A model generated the notes under the pieces. It was given only the letters and a program-made list of their open reading frames with translations. It ran no database searches and was not told where the DNA came from. A DNA stretch of 64,000 nucleotides from Gluconobacter japonicus (GTDB lineage: Bacteria > Pseudomonadota > Alphaproteobacteria > Acetobacterales > Acetobacteraceae), in NCBI RefSeq assembly GCF_002723975.1, contig NZ_BEWO01000002.1, forward strand, positions 1 to 64,000. Direction: 5' to 3'. This document shows positions 48,304-56,290 of the stretch, piece after piece. Each line of letters starts with the position of its first letter. Within the stretch, counting starts at the first letter, position 1. The position numbers and the translations under genes are program-made.

Positions 48304-49491
48304 TTACGCGCCGGGCGTACCGGGCCCCATATAGCTGCCTGGCGGAGGTCGATCGATCTTGGGAGATAGCAATTCGCTGGGCCATGCGTCCTCTCCCGGC
48401 CTCGGGGGCATCATCGCAAAACGCGCACGAGGCAATGCTTCAGGACATTCTTCCCGAATACGTGCAATGATTTTCTCCCGGATGTCACAGCGCAGATCCC
48501 AGCTTTGTAACGCATTCCGGGCACTGGCAATGATACGGATAGACATGACCTGAGCATTGCAATCTGCCACCTGCACATCAAAAACCTTACCATTCCAAAG
48601 CGGGCATGTGCGGATGATTTCGTTCAACATCTCCCGCACCTTGTCCATCGGCGCTTCATAATCCAGCCAGAGGAACACTACGCCGATGATCGCCGCGGAA
48701 TTATGGGTCCAGTTTTCGAACTGGTTTTCCAGAAAGTAGGAAATCGGGACGATGTGTCGGCGCCAGTCCCACACCCGAAGGACAACATAGGTCGCGTTGA
48801 TTTCCTCAACCCAGCACCAGTCCCCGTTGATGATGACAAGATCTTCCATACGAATTGGCTGTGTCACTGCAATCTGCACGCCCGCAATCAGATTGGTCAG
48901 CAGACCACGTGCAGACAAACCAACGATCAGGGACGCGGCACCAGCGGAGGCAAAAAGCGAAACACCGTATTGCTTGACGGACGGAAAAAGCATCAGCGCG
49001 GACGCCACCGTCACGATACCCACCATGATCTCTGTCAGACGACGCAGAACGCGGATCTGCGTCTGATGCGTACGGATCATGATGTCATCAGTCTGCTCTC
49101 GGGACGAAAGGCGATTGAGGTATGCCTCCGTCATGATCCGGAACACGATAATGGCCGAAAAGCCAAAGGTCAGAACCAGCAGGAACAGGAAAAACAGCTT
49201 GAGATCCTGCTCCGTCTCATAAGAAAACCCCGTGGCAGCCGGGAGTGCGCCCAACATGGCAAGCAGCGCAACCATGATCCGTGTTGGACGACGAAGAGCC
49301 GCAACAATTTTTCGGATCAGCGCTGCACTACGGGAACCAGGAATACGCAGCGTCAAGGACGTGACGAGGTTTCCGCAATAGAAAGCGAGAATACCCACGA
49401 CCGCGAGCATCAGAACGGAGACGACAGGTGCCGGGAGCCAGGTAAAGTAGGATCGAACGGCAAACAGCGTGCTGACGAAATGCTGCGTCAC
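48304..49491 (-). CDS. Small-conductance mechanosensitive channel family protein (MscS-like)
   Basis: Osmotic-release channel, inner membrane. 395 residues; hydrophobic helices at about 20-45, 65-90, 95-115 and 165-205, the latter including the pore-type stretch GAASLIVGLSARGLLTNLIAGVQIAVTQPI, then the cytoplasmic beta domain (RMEDLVIINGDWCWVEEINATYVVLRVWDWRRHIVPISYF). The long C-terminal part with PEALPRARFAMMPPRPGEDAWPSE resembles YbdG/YnaI-type relatives. ATG 49491. Confidence 0.87.
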   Translation of the reverse strand: MTQHFVSTLFAVRSYFTWLPAPVVSVLMLAVVGILAFYCGNLVTSLTLRIPGSRSAALIRKIVAALRRPTRIMVALLAMLGALPAATGFSYETEQDLKLFFLFLLVLTFGFSAIIVFRIMTEAYLNRLSSREQTDDIMIRTHQTQIRVLRRLTEIMVGIVTVASALMLFPSVKQYGVSLFASAGAASLIVGLSARGLLTNLIAGVQIAVTQPIRMEDLVIINGDWCWVEEINATYVVLRVWDWRRHIVPISYFLENQFENWTHNSAAIIGVVFLWLDYEAPMDKVREMLNEIIRTCPLWNGKVFDVQVADCNAQVMSIRIIASARNALQSWDLRCDIREKIIARIREECPEALPRARFAMMPPRPGEDAWPSELLSPKIDRPPPGSYMGPGTPGA

Positions 49492-49568
49492 TAGGCGGAA
49501 AACTCCTTAACAAGAGATCTGGAGAAAAGCGGAAAGCAGGCCAGCCATAACAGATATGACCAGTGTAA

Positions 49569-49597
49569 AAAATGCAGTGACCAAAATCCTGCATTTT
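49569..49597. repeat. Inverted repeat upstream of tRNA-Met
   Basis: AAAATGCAG (49569-49577) and CTGCATTTT (49589-49597), perfect nine-base arms with an 11-base loop. No gene on either side that would need a terminator here; purpose unknown. Confidence 0.5.
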
Positions 49598-49612
49598 CCT
49601 CTGGATAACGTG

Positions 49613-49641
49613 TTGACACTCAATCAGATCCCCCTTAAAAA
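49613..49641 (+). promoter_or_regulatory. Promoter of tRNA-Met
   Basis: TTGACA (49613-49618), 17 bases, TAAAAA (49636-49641), about 30 bases before the tRNA. Confidence 0.7.
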
Positions 49642-49673
49642 CCCGCCTCAACGCCGGGGCATCCCGGTGGGAT

Positions 49674-49748
49674 GGCGGTGTAGCTCAGCGGTAGAGCAGG
49701 GGAATCATAATCCCTTGGTCGGCGGTTCAAATCCGTCCACCGCTACCA
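49674..49748 (+). tRNA. tRNA-Met (CAT), elongator
   Basis: Complete cloverleaf: acceptor GGCGGTG/CACCGCT with a G-T first pair, D arm GCTCAGCGGTAGAGC, anticodon arm with loop ATCATAA (anticodon CAT at 49706-49708), T arm GGCGGTTCAAATCCGTC, discriminator A and an encoded CCA. The first base pair and the lack of three G-C pairs closing the anticodon stem in initiator style mark it as elongator Met rather than initiator; it also matches alphaproteobacterial elongator Met better than Ile-CAT. Confidence 0.93.
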
Positions 49749-49819
49749 TCCTTCTTTCCTAAAAAATTATAAAAATCTTTCAGGTATCTGATCTGAAAGC
49801 ATTTTTGTATCCTGACGGT

Positions 49820-50689
49820 ATGATCAAGAAACCTCTTGCCGTCGTCACTATGGTTTACAATGAGCCAGAACATCTTCTGGTCTGGCGCAGACATTACGGC
49901 GCGCAGGTTGGCGAACAGTCCTGCTACGTTATCGACCACGGCTCAGATGACGGATCGACAGATGCTCTCGGGCAGATCAATCGGCTCCGAATTCCCCGCT
50001 CTCCGCAGGATGATGAACGCAGAACAAGATCCATTGGGAAGTTCTGCGAGAGTTTGCTCGAGTGGTACGACAGCGTCATCTACGTCGATGTTGATGAACT
50101 CCTTCTCCCTGACCCGGACATCTTTCCGTCCCTCACACACTTTGCCCAAGCGAATACGCGACCAGTCGTAACCGCCACAGGCCTGGACATCATTCATCTG
50201 CCGGAGAGCGAAGCTTCCCTGGACTATACGCGCCTCGTCTCTGTCCAGCGCCAGCACGTGCGATTTTCAAGCGCCATGTGCAAACCCGTCCTGATCCGTA
50301 CCGCCATCACATGGGCGCCTGGTTTTCATTGCTGTGCAGAAATTGCTCCCGAAATGGGCGTCCCGCTTTTTCTCTTCCATCTTCGTTATGCAGATCTGCC
50401 TTCTGGTCTACGCCGACTAGAGCGGACACGCACGCAGCCCTGGTGCTCCAACGACGTTGGGCAACATCAGCGAATTAACGATCAAGACTGGGAAAACATG
50501 CTCCGCGGCATGGCGGCTCTTCCCGTAGTGGAAGCCACTTTCGATCAGAACGATCAGCGTCTGCATAACTGGCGGCACGCTGTCGAGAACAGCGCAACGT
50601 CTCGAACACATGATCGCTACAGACTGGATTTGCACCTGAACGGAACAGAACTCTGGCGCCTGCCAGAACGGTTTATTGGCCGGATATAA
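49820..50689 (+). CDS. Glycosyltransferase family 2-like protein
   Basis: 289 residues from ATG 49820. The N-terminal part is a GT-A nucleotide-sugar fold: VVTMVYNEPEHLLVWRRHYG, VIDHGSDDGSTD and VIYVDVDELLLPDP (DxD metal site), as in Glyco_tranf_2_4 (DUF616-near) proteins. No membrane segment or signal peptide; a cytosolic enzyme, probably for surface polysaccharide or lipopolysaccharide. It is isolated, downstream of the tRNA in an A/T-rich gap, with a strong terminator after it. Confidence 0.78.
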   Translation: MIKKPLAVVTMVYNEPEHLLVWRRHYGAQVGEQSCYVIDHGSDDGSTDALGQINRLRIPRSPQDDERRTRSIGKFCESLLEWYDSVIYVDVDELLLPDPDIFPSLTHFAQANTRPVVTATGLDIIHLPESEASLDYTRLVSVQRQHVRFSSAMCKPVLIRTAITWAPGFHCCAEIAPEMGVPLFLFHLRYADLPSGLRRLERTRTQPWCSNDVGQHQRINDQDWENMLRGMAALPVVEATFDQNDQRLHNWRHAVENSATSRTHDRYRLDLHLNGTELWRLPERFIGRI

Positions 50690-50691
50690 AA

Positions 50692-50717
50692 AAACCGGCC
50701 CTGTGAAGGGCCGGTTT
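50692..50717. terminator. Bidirectional terminator after the glycosyltransferase
   Basis: AAACCGGCCC (50692-50701), TGTGAA, GGGCCGGTTT (50708-50717), between two convergent genes with A/T runs on both flanks. Confidence 0.88.
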
Positions 50718-50725
50718 CAGAACTG

Positions 50726-51169
50726 TTACTCCGCTTCAGCCGGAGCTTCTTCCGAACGGGAAGACTCGATCGAAGGCTGATCATCGCCCTCGTCCTGCCC
50801 GTGTTCGTCACCGCCACGCTCGCCACGCGATTCACGGCGTTCTTCATAAGCCCGCTGACGCTGCATCTGACGCTCATTGCGCTCCTGCTGGCTCTGCTGA
50901 GCAGCCTGGTTCATGGCATTCAGAATACGGAAATAATGCTCTGCATGCTGGAAGTAGGCTTCCGCAAGGATGCGATCCCCCGTTCCTGTCGCATCCCGGC
51001 CAAGCTGGAGATACTTTTCGAAGAGCTGCTGGGCAGTTCCACGAATTCTGAGGTCCGGGCCATTGCTGTCAAACACATGGTTGCGGTTCAGAGGGGTCTG
51101 GGAATTGCTACTGCGTGGTGTCCCGCCGCCAGCACGATGATGCCGGCCTCTTATACGCTTCATATTCAT
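50726..51169 (-). CDS. DUF4167 domain protein
   Basis: Unknown function, common in Alphaproteobacteria. Residues MNMKRIRGRHHRAGG then VFDSNGPDLRIRGTAQQLFEKYLQLGRDATGTGDRILAEAYFQHAEHYFRIL (segment about 30-85) match DUF4167; the rest is highly charged and low in complexity (Glu/Arg/Gln-rich with acidic tail). I choose ATG 51169, 147 residues; ATG 51163 is equally possible, as is the longer 51205. The N-terminus suggests nucleic acid binding. Placed downstream of prmC, as is usual for the family near prfA/prmC. Confidence 0.8.
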   Translation of the reverse strand: MNMKRIRGRHHRAGGGTPRSSNSQTPLNRNHVFDSNGPDLRIRGTAQQLFEKYLQLGRDATGTGDRILAEAYFQHAEHYFRILNAMNQAAQQSQQERNERQMQRQRAYEERRESRGERGGDEHGQDEGDDQPSIESSRSEEAPAEAE

Positions 51170-51402
51170 CGACCCGTGATGCACTTTCCTGATGGCGTGC
51201 CCCACTTCTGCCCGTGCAGAAGGATGCGTCCGCCGCTGCCGAAAAGACGTCTGTCTATCTCGCTGTGGCTGGACACTGGCCAGCCTCTCATCCGCTGCCG
51301 GCTACTGAAAGACGGTCAACAGGAGCAACTGCATAAGGAAAAAACCGCCATTGCGGCTTCTACGACAGAATGCAGTTTCCTGTTCATATCAACTCTCAGT
51401 CT

Positions 51403-52269
51403 CTAAGCCAACGTCTTTCCTGAGTTTTCTGACCACTGAAGAACAAGAGCCCGTGCGATTCCACCCAAATCGTTCTGCCGCGCAACCTCCCGTAGTCCGT
51501 TAGCGCGACCGATTTCTGAGACAGCATCAATCTGGCCCAGACCCATTTCCAGAATAGCGTGACCGCCCGGCACCAGAAGTGACGGAAGCGCCTGACAGAG
51601 CAGGCGATATGCATCTAACCCGTCCTGACCACCATCCAGCGCACGAGAAGGTTCATAGCGAGCAACTTCCGGCATGAGATCGGGCACATCTGCTGTTTCA
51701 ATATAAGGAGGGTTAGAAATCACCACATCGAACTTGCCGGCCAGAGCGGAATCCCAGTTTCCCGCCAGAAAACAGCTTCGGTCCTGCAATCCGTTCCGGC
51801 TAGCATTCCTGCAAGCAAGTGCTGCTGCTCCTGCGGAGAGATCCACCCCCACACCCCAGGCTTGCGAATATTCCGACAACGCAGAAAGAAGCAAGCAACC
51901 TGTGCCAGTTCCAAGATCAAGCATCCTGAGAGGCGCCGTACGATCCGGCCGCACAGTCAGAAGCGCCTCAATCAGAGCTTCACTATCCCCACGCGGAATC
52001 AGCGTGTCAGGTGTCGTATGGAAATCAAGCGTCCAGAACCCTGTTTCCCCGACAATAAATGCCAGTGGCTCCCGTGCCGCACGTCGCGTAAGAGCGTCTT
52101 CAAACCGAGTCGCATCAGCCTCCGAAACAGTTGTCAGGGAAAACAGTCCCGCTGGATCACGACCCGTCGCCCACCCCAATAGAAGCCGCGCTTCCCGCCG
52201 TGGATCTTCCAATCCGGCGCTTTGCAGAACCTCTGTTGCCTGTCGAAGAAGAACATCTTTTGCAGTCAT
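51403..52269 (-). CDS. prmC: Peptide chain release factor N5-glutamine methyltransferase
   Basis: Methylates the GGQ glutamine of release factors RF1 and RF2. 288 residues: the SAM site LDLGTGTGCLLLSAL and the amide-recognition motif NPPYIE, both diagnostic of PrmC/HemK. About 490 bases downstream of the end of prfA on the same strand, but a small gene on the other strand intervenes. ATG 52269. Confidence 0.95.
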   Translation of the reverse strand: MTAKDVLLRQATEVLQSAGLEDPRREARLLLGWATGRDPAGLFSLTTVSEADATRFEDALTRRAAREPLAFIVGETGFWTLDFHTTPDTLIPRGDSEALIEALLTVRPDRTAPLRMLDLGTGTGCLLLSALSEYSQAWGVGVDLSAGAAALACRNASRNGLQDRSCFLAGNWDSALAGKFDVVISNPPYIETADVPDLMPEVARYEPSRALDGGQDGLDAYRLLCQALPSLLVPGGHAILEMGLGQIDAVSEIGRANGLREVARQNDLGGIARALVLQWSENSGKTLA

Positions 52270-52299
52270 CTTGCCCGAGAACCTGCTATACCTGTCATC

Positions 52300-52758
52300 A
52301 TGAAGTCCAAACGTGCATTCTTATTCTCAGCCCTTCTTCTGGGATGCGCCTTGCATACGGCTCAGGCCCAGTCAGAACTGCCCGGTACCTTCACCGTGAC
52401 AGATGAGCGCGCTTCAGAAGAAATATCCGAAGTGTCCCGTCTTTACCTTGACGGTAACCTTGTGGCGACCTTCCGGCTGGGGCTGTCCAAATCCCGCGAA
52501 ACCCGCACTATTCCCCTACCCGCCGGACGATATGACGTTGATTACGCGCTCTGCGGCGAAATCACCATCATGCATAACGGTCATCAGGAAACGCATCAGG
52601 TCAGCAGCGAAGGACAACTCCATCATCCAGAAGGCCATACTCTGGATGCCGTCGGAAGTAACAACTTCACTGATTTCTTCCTTGTGGATTACAACGACCC
52701 CTCTGTTGCAACCCACCGACATGGACGCGCTGCTGTCTGCGCTACGCCGAGTTCCTGA
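52300..52758 (+). CDS. Small exported protein, function unknown
   Basis: 152 residues from ATG 52300, beginning MKSKRAFLFSALLLGCALHTAQAQ, a signal peptide with AxA-type cleavage. The mature part has strands such as LYLDGNLVATFRLGLSKSRETRTIPLPAGRYDVDYALCGEITI and two histidine-bearing loops, which look like a periplasmic beta-sandwich domain, plus two cysteines (DYALCGE and AVCATP) that may form a disulfide. Not recognised. It is inserted on the opposite strand between prfA and prmC, ends four bases from prfA, and is divergent from prmC by 30 bases. Confidence 0.65.
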   Translation: MKSKRAFLFSALLLGCALHTAQAQSELPGTFTVTDERASEEISEVSRLYLDGNLVATFRLGLSKSRETRTIPLPAGRYDVDYALCGEITIMHNGHQETHQVSSEGQLHHPEGHTLDAVGSNNFTDFFLVDYNDPSVATHRHGRAAVCATPSS

Positions 52759-52761
52759 CTC

Positions 52762-53823
52762 TTAAAAGCCTTCAGCTGCAAGAAGCTCTGTCTGCTCCTC
52801 ACGCGTCAGAGCATCAATAATCTCATCGAACTCACCTGCCATGATGCGCTCGATCTTGTAGAGGGTCAGGTTAATCCGATGATCCGTCACACGTCCCTGG
52901 GGAAAATTGTAGGTCCGGATGCGTTCTGAACGATCACCCGTTCCCACCTGAGACTTACGATCTGCGGCACGCGACTCATGCGCTGCGGATCGTTGACGCT
53001 CATAAAGGCGTGCCCGAAGAATCTTCATGGCCTTGGCACGGTTCTTGTGCTGGCTCTTTTCTTCCTGCATCGCCACGACAACGCCAGTCGGGATATGCGT
53101 AATCCGAACAGCACTTTCGGTCTTGTTAACGTGCTGTCCGCCCGCACCAGACGCGCGATAAACGTCGATCCGCAGATCGTCGTCATTGATCGTCACGTCC
53201 ACTTCTTCCGCTTCTGGCAGAACAGCAACAGTCACCGTCGATGTATGGATACGGCCCTGACTTTCTGTGGCCGGAACGCGCTGAACACGATGAACGCCTG
53301 ATTCATACTTGAGACGGGCAAAGACGGAACGACCGGAAATCGTCGCCATGCCTTCCTTCAGGCCAGCGACTTCGCTCTCGGCATATTCCATGACCTCGAA
53401 CCGCCAGCCGTTCTGTTCCGAGAAACGGCGATAGGCGTCGAAAAGCTGGGCGGCAAAAAGCCCGGCTTCATCGCCACCCGCCGCCGGACGGATTTCCAAA
53501 ATGGCGCTGCGCTCATCAGCAGCATCCTTGGGCAGAAGCGCAATACGCAGGTTGTGCTCCAACTCAGGGATACGCGCTTCTATCTCTTCAAGCTCGACCT
53601 GAGCGAGTTCCTTCATTTCAGGATCAGCAAGAAGAGCCTGAGCCCCTTCCCGCTGTTTTTCGGCAACCTGCCAGGCCTGAATGGACGCAACAACAGGCTC
53701 AAGCTCCGCATATTCGCGCGAAAGACGGGTGAACTCCTCTCCCCCCATTTCGCCGGACGACATCAGAGCCTGAATTTCTTCCGAGCGAGCAACAATCCGC
53801 TCCAGCCTGTCATCAAATGCCAC
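52762..53823 (-). CDS. prfA: Peptide chain release factor 1
   Basis: Recognises UAA and UAG stop codons. 353 residues. The GGQ motif is in [21 protein letters not shown], and [40 protein letters not shown] are typical RF1 sequences. ATG 53823 is four bases from the hisS stop, so hisS-prfA are co-transcribed. Confidence 0.96.
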   Translation of the reverse strand: MAFDDRLERIVARSEEIQALMSSGEMGGEEFTRLSREYAELEPVVASIQAWQVAEKQREGAQALLADPEMKELAQVELEEIEARIPELEHNLRIALLPKDAADERSAILEIRPAAGGDEAGLFAAQLFDAYRRFSEQNGWRFEVMEYAESEVAGLKEGMATISGRSVFARLKYESGVHRVQRVPATESQGRIHTSTVTVAVLPEAEEVDVTINDDDLRIDVYRASGAGGQHVNKTESAVRITHIPTGVVVAMQEEKSQHKNRAKAMKILRARLYERQRSAAHESRAADRKSQVGTGDRSERIRTYNFPQGRVTDHRINLTLYKIERIMAGEFDEIIDALTREEQTELLAAEGF

Positions 53824-53826
53824 GTC

Positions 53827-55068
53827 TCAGGCGCCTTTCAGAGCCTGTACGAGGTCGGATATGGCCACTTCCTGCTGCTCGCGGGCACCAAGGTTCCGAA
53901 GCTGTACGACACCGCGCGCAAGTTCTTCATCGCCAAGAACAACCGCATGAGACGCACCGGATTTCACAACGCGCTCCATACGCTTCTTCATGTTGCCACG
54001 CGTCTCGATCTCCGCACGTAAACCGGCTTCACGAAGAGCACGTGCAATGGCCGCCCCCTTGAGAACCGCTTCATCGCCCATGGGAACGATCGCAATACCA
54101 GCCGCAACGGAAGGCGTTTCTTCCAGCAGAAGCGCCAGACGCTCGATACCGCCAGCCCAGCCAATCGCCGGAATGGCAGGACCGCCCATCTGCTCGACCA
54201 GACCTTCATAACGCCCGCCAGCCAGAACAGTACCCTGCGCGCCCAGCTTGGTTGTCACAAACTCGAAAGCCGTGTGGCTGTAATAATCAAGACCACGTAC
54301 GATCCGCGGATTCTCAACAAACTCCACGCCAAAGGCCGTCAGGTAAGACCGCAGATCATCCCAGAACTTACGAGACTCATCGTTCAGATAGTCTGCAAAC
54401 GCCGGTGCATCCGCCAGAAGAGCCCGATCCTGCTCGGATTTGCTATCCAGAATACGCAGAGGGTTCACCTCAAGGCGGACACGGCTCTCTTCCGAAAGCG
54501 CGTCTGCATGCTGACGGAAATAGGCCACCAGAGCCTCCCGCCATGCCTGACGAGACGCAATATCACCCAGCGTATTCAGTTCCAGCACAACATGCTCGGA
54601 CAGACCAAGAGCCTTGAGAATGTCGTAAGCCATCGTGATGACTTCGGCATCCCGCAGCGGCCCTTCAGCACCCAGCAGTTCCGCACCGATCTGGTGGAAC
54701 TGGCGATACCGCCCCTTCTGAGGACGTTCATAACGGAACATCGGCCCGTGATAGAACGCCTTCTGGGGCAGCGACTGGGTCAGACCATTCGTCACGAGCG
54801 CACGACAGATGGAGGCCGTGTTCTCGGGACGCAGCGTAATGCTCTCGCCACCCCGATCCTCAAACGTGTACATCTCCTTGGACACGACATCAGATGTCTC
54901 ACCGAGCGTACGGGAGAAAACCCGCGTGTCTTCGAAGATTGGCGTGCTCCATTCCTCAAACCCATAGGTTTCAAGAACCGAACGCGCCGTTTCCACCACA
55001 TGGTGATGACGGCGCATGGTGTCGCCGATGAGGTCGTGTGTGCCGCGAGGCGGTTGCAGTCCTGACAT
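53827..55068 (-). CDS. hisS: Histidyl-tRNA synthetase
   Basis: Class II aminoacyl-tRNA synthetase charging tRNA-His. 413 residues: motif 1 region PRGTHDLIG, motif 2 [19 protein letters not shown], HisRS-specific [12 protein letters not shown], and motif 3 [13 protein letters not shown], then an anticodon-binding tail. Overlaps ispG by one base (ATGA-like joint at 55068). Order ispG-hisS-prfA on the minus strand. Confidence 0.96.
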   Translation of the reverse strand: MSGLQPPRGTHDLIGDTMRRHHHVVETARSVLETYGFEEWSTPIFEDTRVFSRTLGETSDVVSKEMYTFEDRGGESITLRPENTASICRALVTNGLTQSLPQKAFYHGPMFRYERPQKGRYRQFHQIGAELLGAEGPLRDAEVITMAYDILKALGLSEHVVLELNTLGDIASRQAWREALVAYFRQHADALSEESRVRLEVNPLRILDSKSEQDRALLADAPAFADYLNDESRKFWDDLRSYLTAFGVEFVENPRIVRGLDYYSHTAFEFVTTKLGAQGTVLAGGRYEGLVEQMGGPAIPAIGWAGGIERLALLLEETPSVAAGIAIVPMGDEAVLKGAAIARALREAGLRAEIETRGNMKKRMERVVKSGASHAVVLGDEELARGVVQLRNLGAREQQEVAISDLVQALKGA

Positions 55069-56231
55069 CAGTGGCTCGCCGGATCCATCTGCTTGGCGGC
55101 TTCAGCGGCGGCGGCAGCCTCGGTCTGAGCCTTGTCCGCTTCGATAGCGGCAACTTTGGTTTCAACCAGATCCACAATGTGCTCGATCATGTCTTCGGCG
55201 GGCATCGTGTGATCCTGACGACCAGCGGAGTAAACCATGTGGCGGCCAGAGCCACCACCGGTCACACCGATATCGGTCATCAGGGCTTCACCCGGACCAT
55301 TCACAACGCATCCGATGATGGAGAGCGTCAGCGGCGTCTTGATATGCTGGAGGCGATCTTCAAGCGTCTGAACTGTCTCGACCACATTGAAACCCTGACG
55401 CGCACAGGACGGGCAGGAAATGATCTTCACACCGCGATGACGCAGGCCAAGGGACTTCAGAATGTCCCAGCCCACCAGTACTTCTTCTTCCGGCGCAGCA
55501 GACAGTGAAACACGCATCGTGTCACCCACGCCCGCCCAAAGCAGATTGCCCAGACCGATGGAAGACTTCACCGTACCGGCACGCTTAGACCCGGCTTCGG
55601 TAATGCCGATGTGCAGCGGATGGTCACAGCAGTCTGCAAGCTGCTGATAGGCTGCAACCGCCATGAACACATCAGACGCCTTCACGCTGATCTTGAACTC
55701 ATGAAAATCATGGTCCTGAAGGATCTTGGCGTGTTCCAGAGCACTTTCAACCAGTGCTTCCGGGTTAGGCTCACCGTACTTTTCCAGAAGGTGCTTTTCC
55801 AGAGAACCGGCATTCACGCCGATACGGATGGAACAGCCGTAATCCTTGGCGGCGTTCACAACTTCACGAACACGCTCGGCACTCCCGATATTGCCCGGAT
55901 TGATACGCAGACAGGCCGCGCCGGCCTTCGCGGCTTCGATAGCGCGCTTGTAGTGGAAGTGAATGTCCGCAACGATCGGCACGTTCACTTCGTGCACGAT
56001 CTCCTTCAGGGCTTCCGTGCTAGCTTCATCCGGGCAGGACACGCGAACAATATCTACACCTGCCAGTTCGGCCAGACGGATCTGGTCGATCGTCGCCTGC
56101 GCGTCGGATGTCAGGGTGTTGGTCATGGTCTGCACGGAGATCGGCGCATCACCACCGACCGCAACCTTGCCGACATGAATCTGGCGCGACTTGCGACGCT
56201 CGATGTGCTGATAGGGGCGGTAGCTGCTCAT
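55068..56231 (-). CDS. ispG: 4-hydroxy-3-methylbut-2-enyl diphosphate synthase
   Basis: Penultimate enzyme of the MEP isoprenoid pathway, [4Fe-4S]. 387 residues. SIQTMTNT at the start of the barrel, [11 protein letters not shown] and [10 protein letters not shown] give the cluster cysteines. C-terminal tail is Ala/Glu-rich. It supplies isoprene units for ubiquinone, hopanoids and undecaprenol, all central to acetic acid bacteria. Separated from the fused nitronate monooxygenase/RodZ frame by about 60 bases. Confidence 0.96.
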   Translation of the reverse strand: MSSYRPYQHIERRKSRQIHVGKVAVGGDAPISVQTMTNTLTSDAQATIDQIRLAELAGVDIVRVSCPDEASTEALKEIVHEVNVPIVADIHFHYKRAIEAAKAGAACLRINPGNIGSAERVREVVNAAKDYGCSIRIGVNAGSLEKHLLEKYGEPNPEALVESALEHAKILQDHDFHEFKISVKASDVFMAVAAYQQLADCCDHPLHIGITEAGSKRAGTVKSSIGLGNLLWAGVGDTMRVSLSAAPEEEVLVGWDILKSLGLRHRGVKIISCPSCARQGFNVVETVQTLEDRLQHIKTPLTLSIIGCVVNGPGEALMTDIGVTGGGSGRHMVYSAGRQDHTMPAEDMIEHIVDLVETKVAAIEADKAQTEAAAAAEAAKQMDPASH

Positions 56232-56290
56232 GATTTACCTCTTCGTGCCCGGACAAACCGGGTCCTGTGGGTCAGGGGCTTGGCCCCTGT

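Noticed and set aside
49674-49748. tRNA-Ile (CAT, lysidine-modified)
   Set aside because: Anticodon and overall sequence fit alphaproteobacterial elongator tRNA-Met better; only an Ile-specific comparison could prove otherwise.
49749-50689. Genomic island after tRNA-Met
   Set aside because: One gene only, no integrase, no repeat of the tRNA end, base composition of the gene itself not deviant enough.
50801-51406. Plus-strand reading frame of 201 residues opposite the DUF4167 gene
   Set aside because: Antisense of a repetitive Glu/Arg-rich gene, which reads as hydrophobic by base composition.
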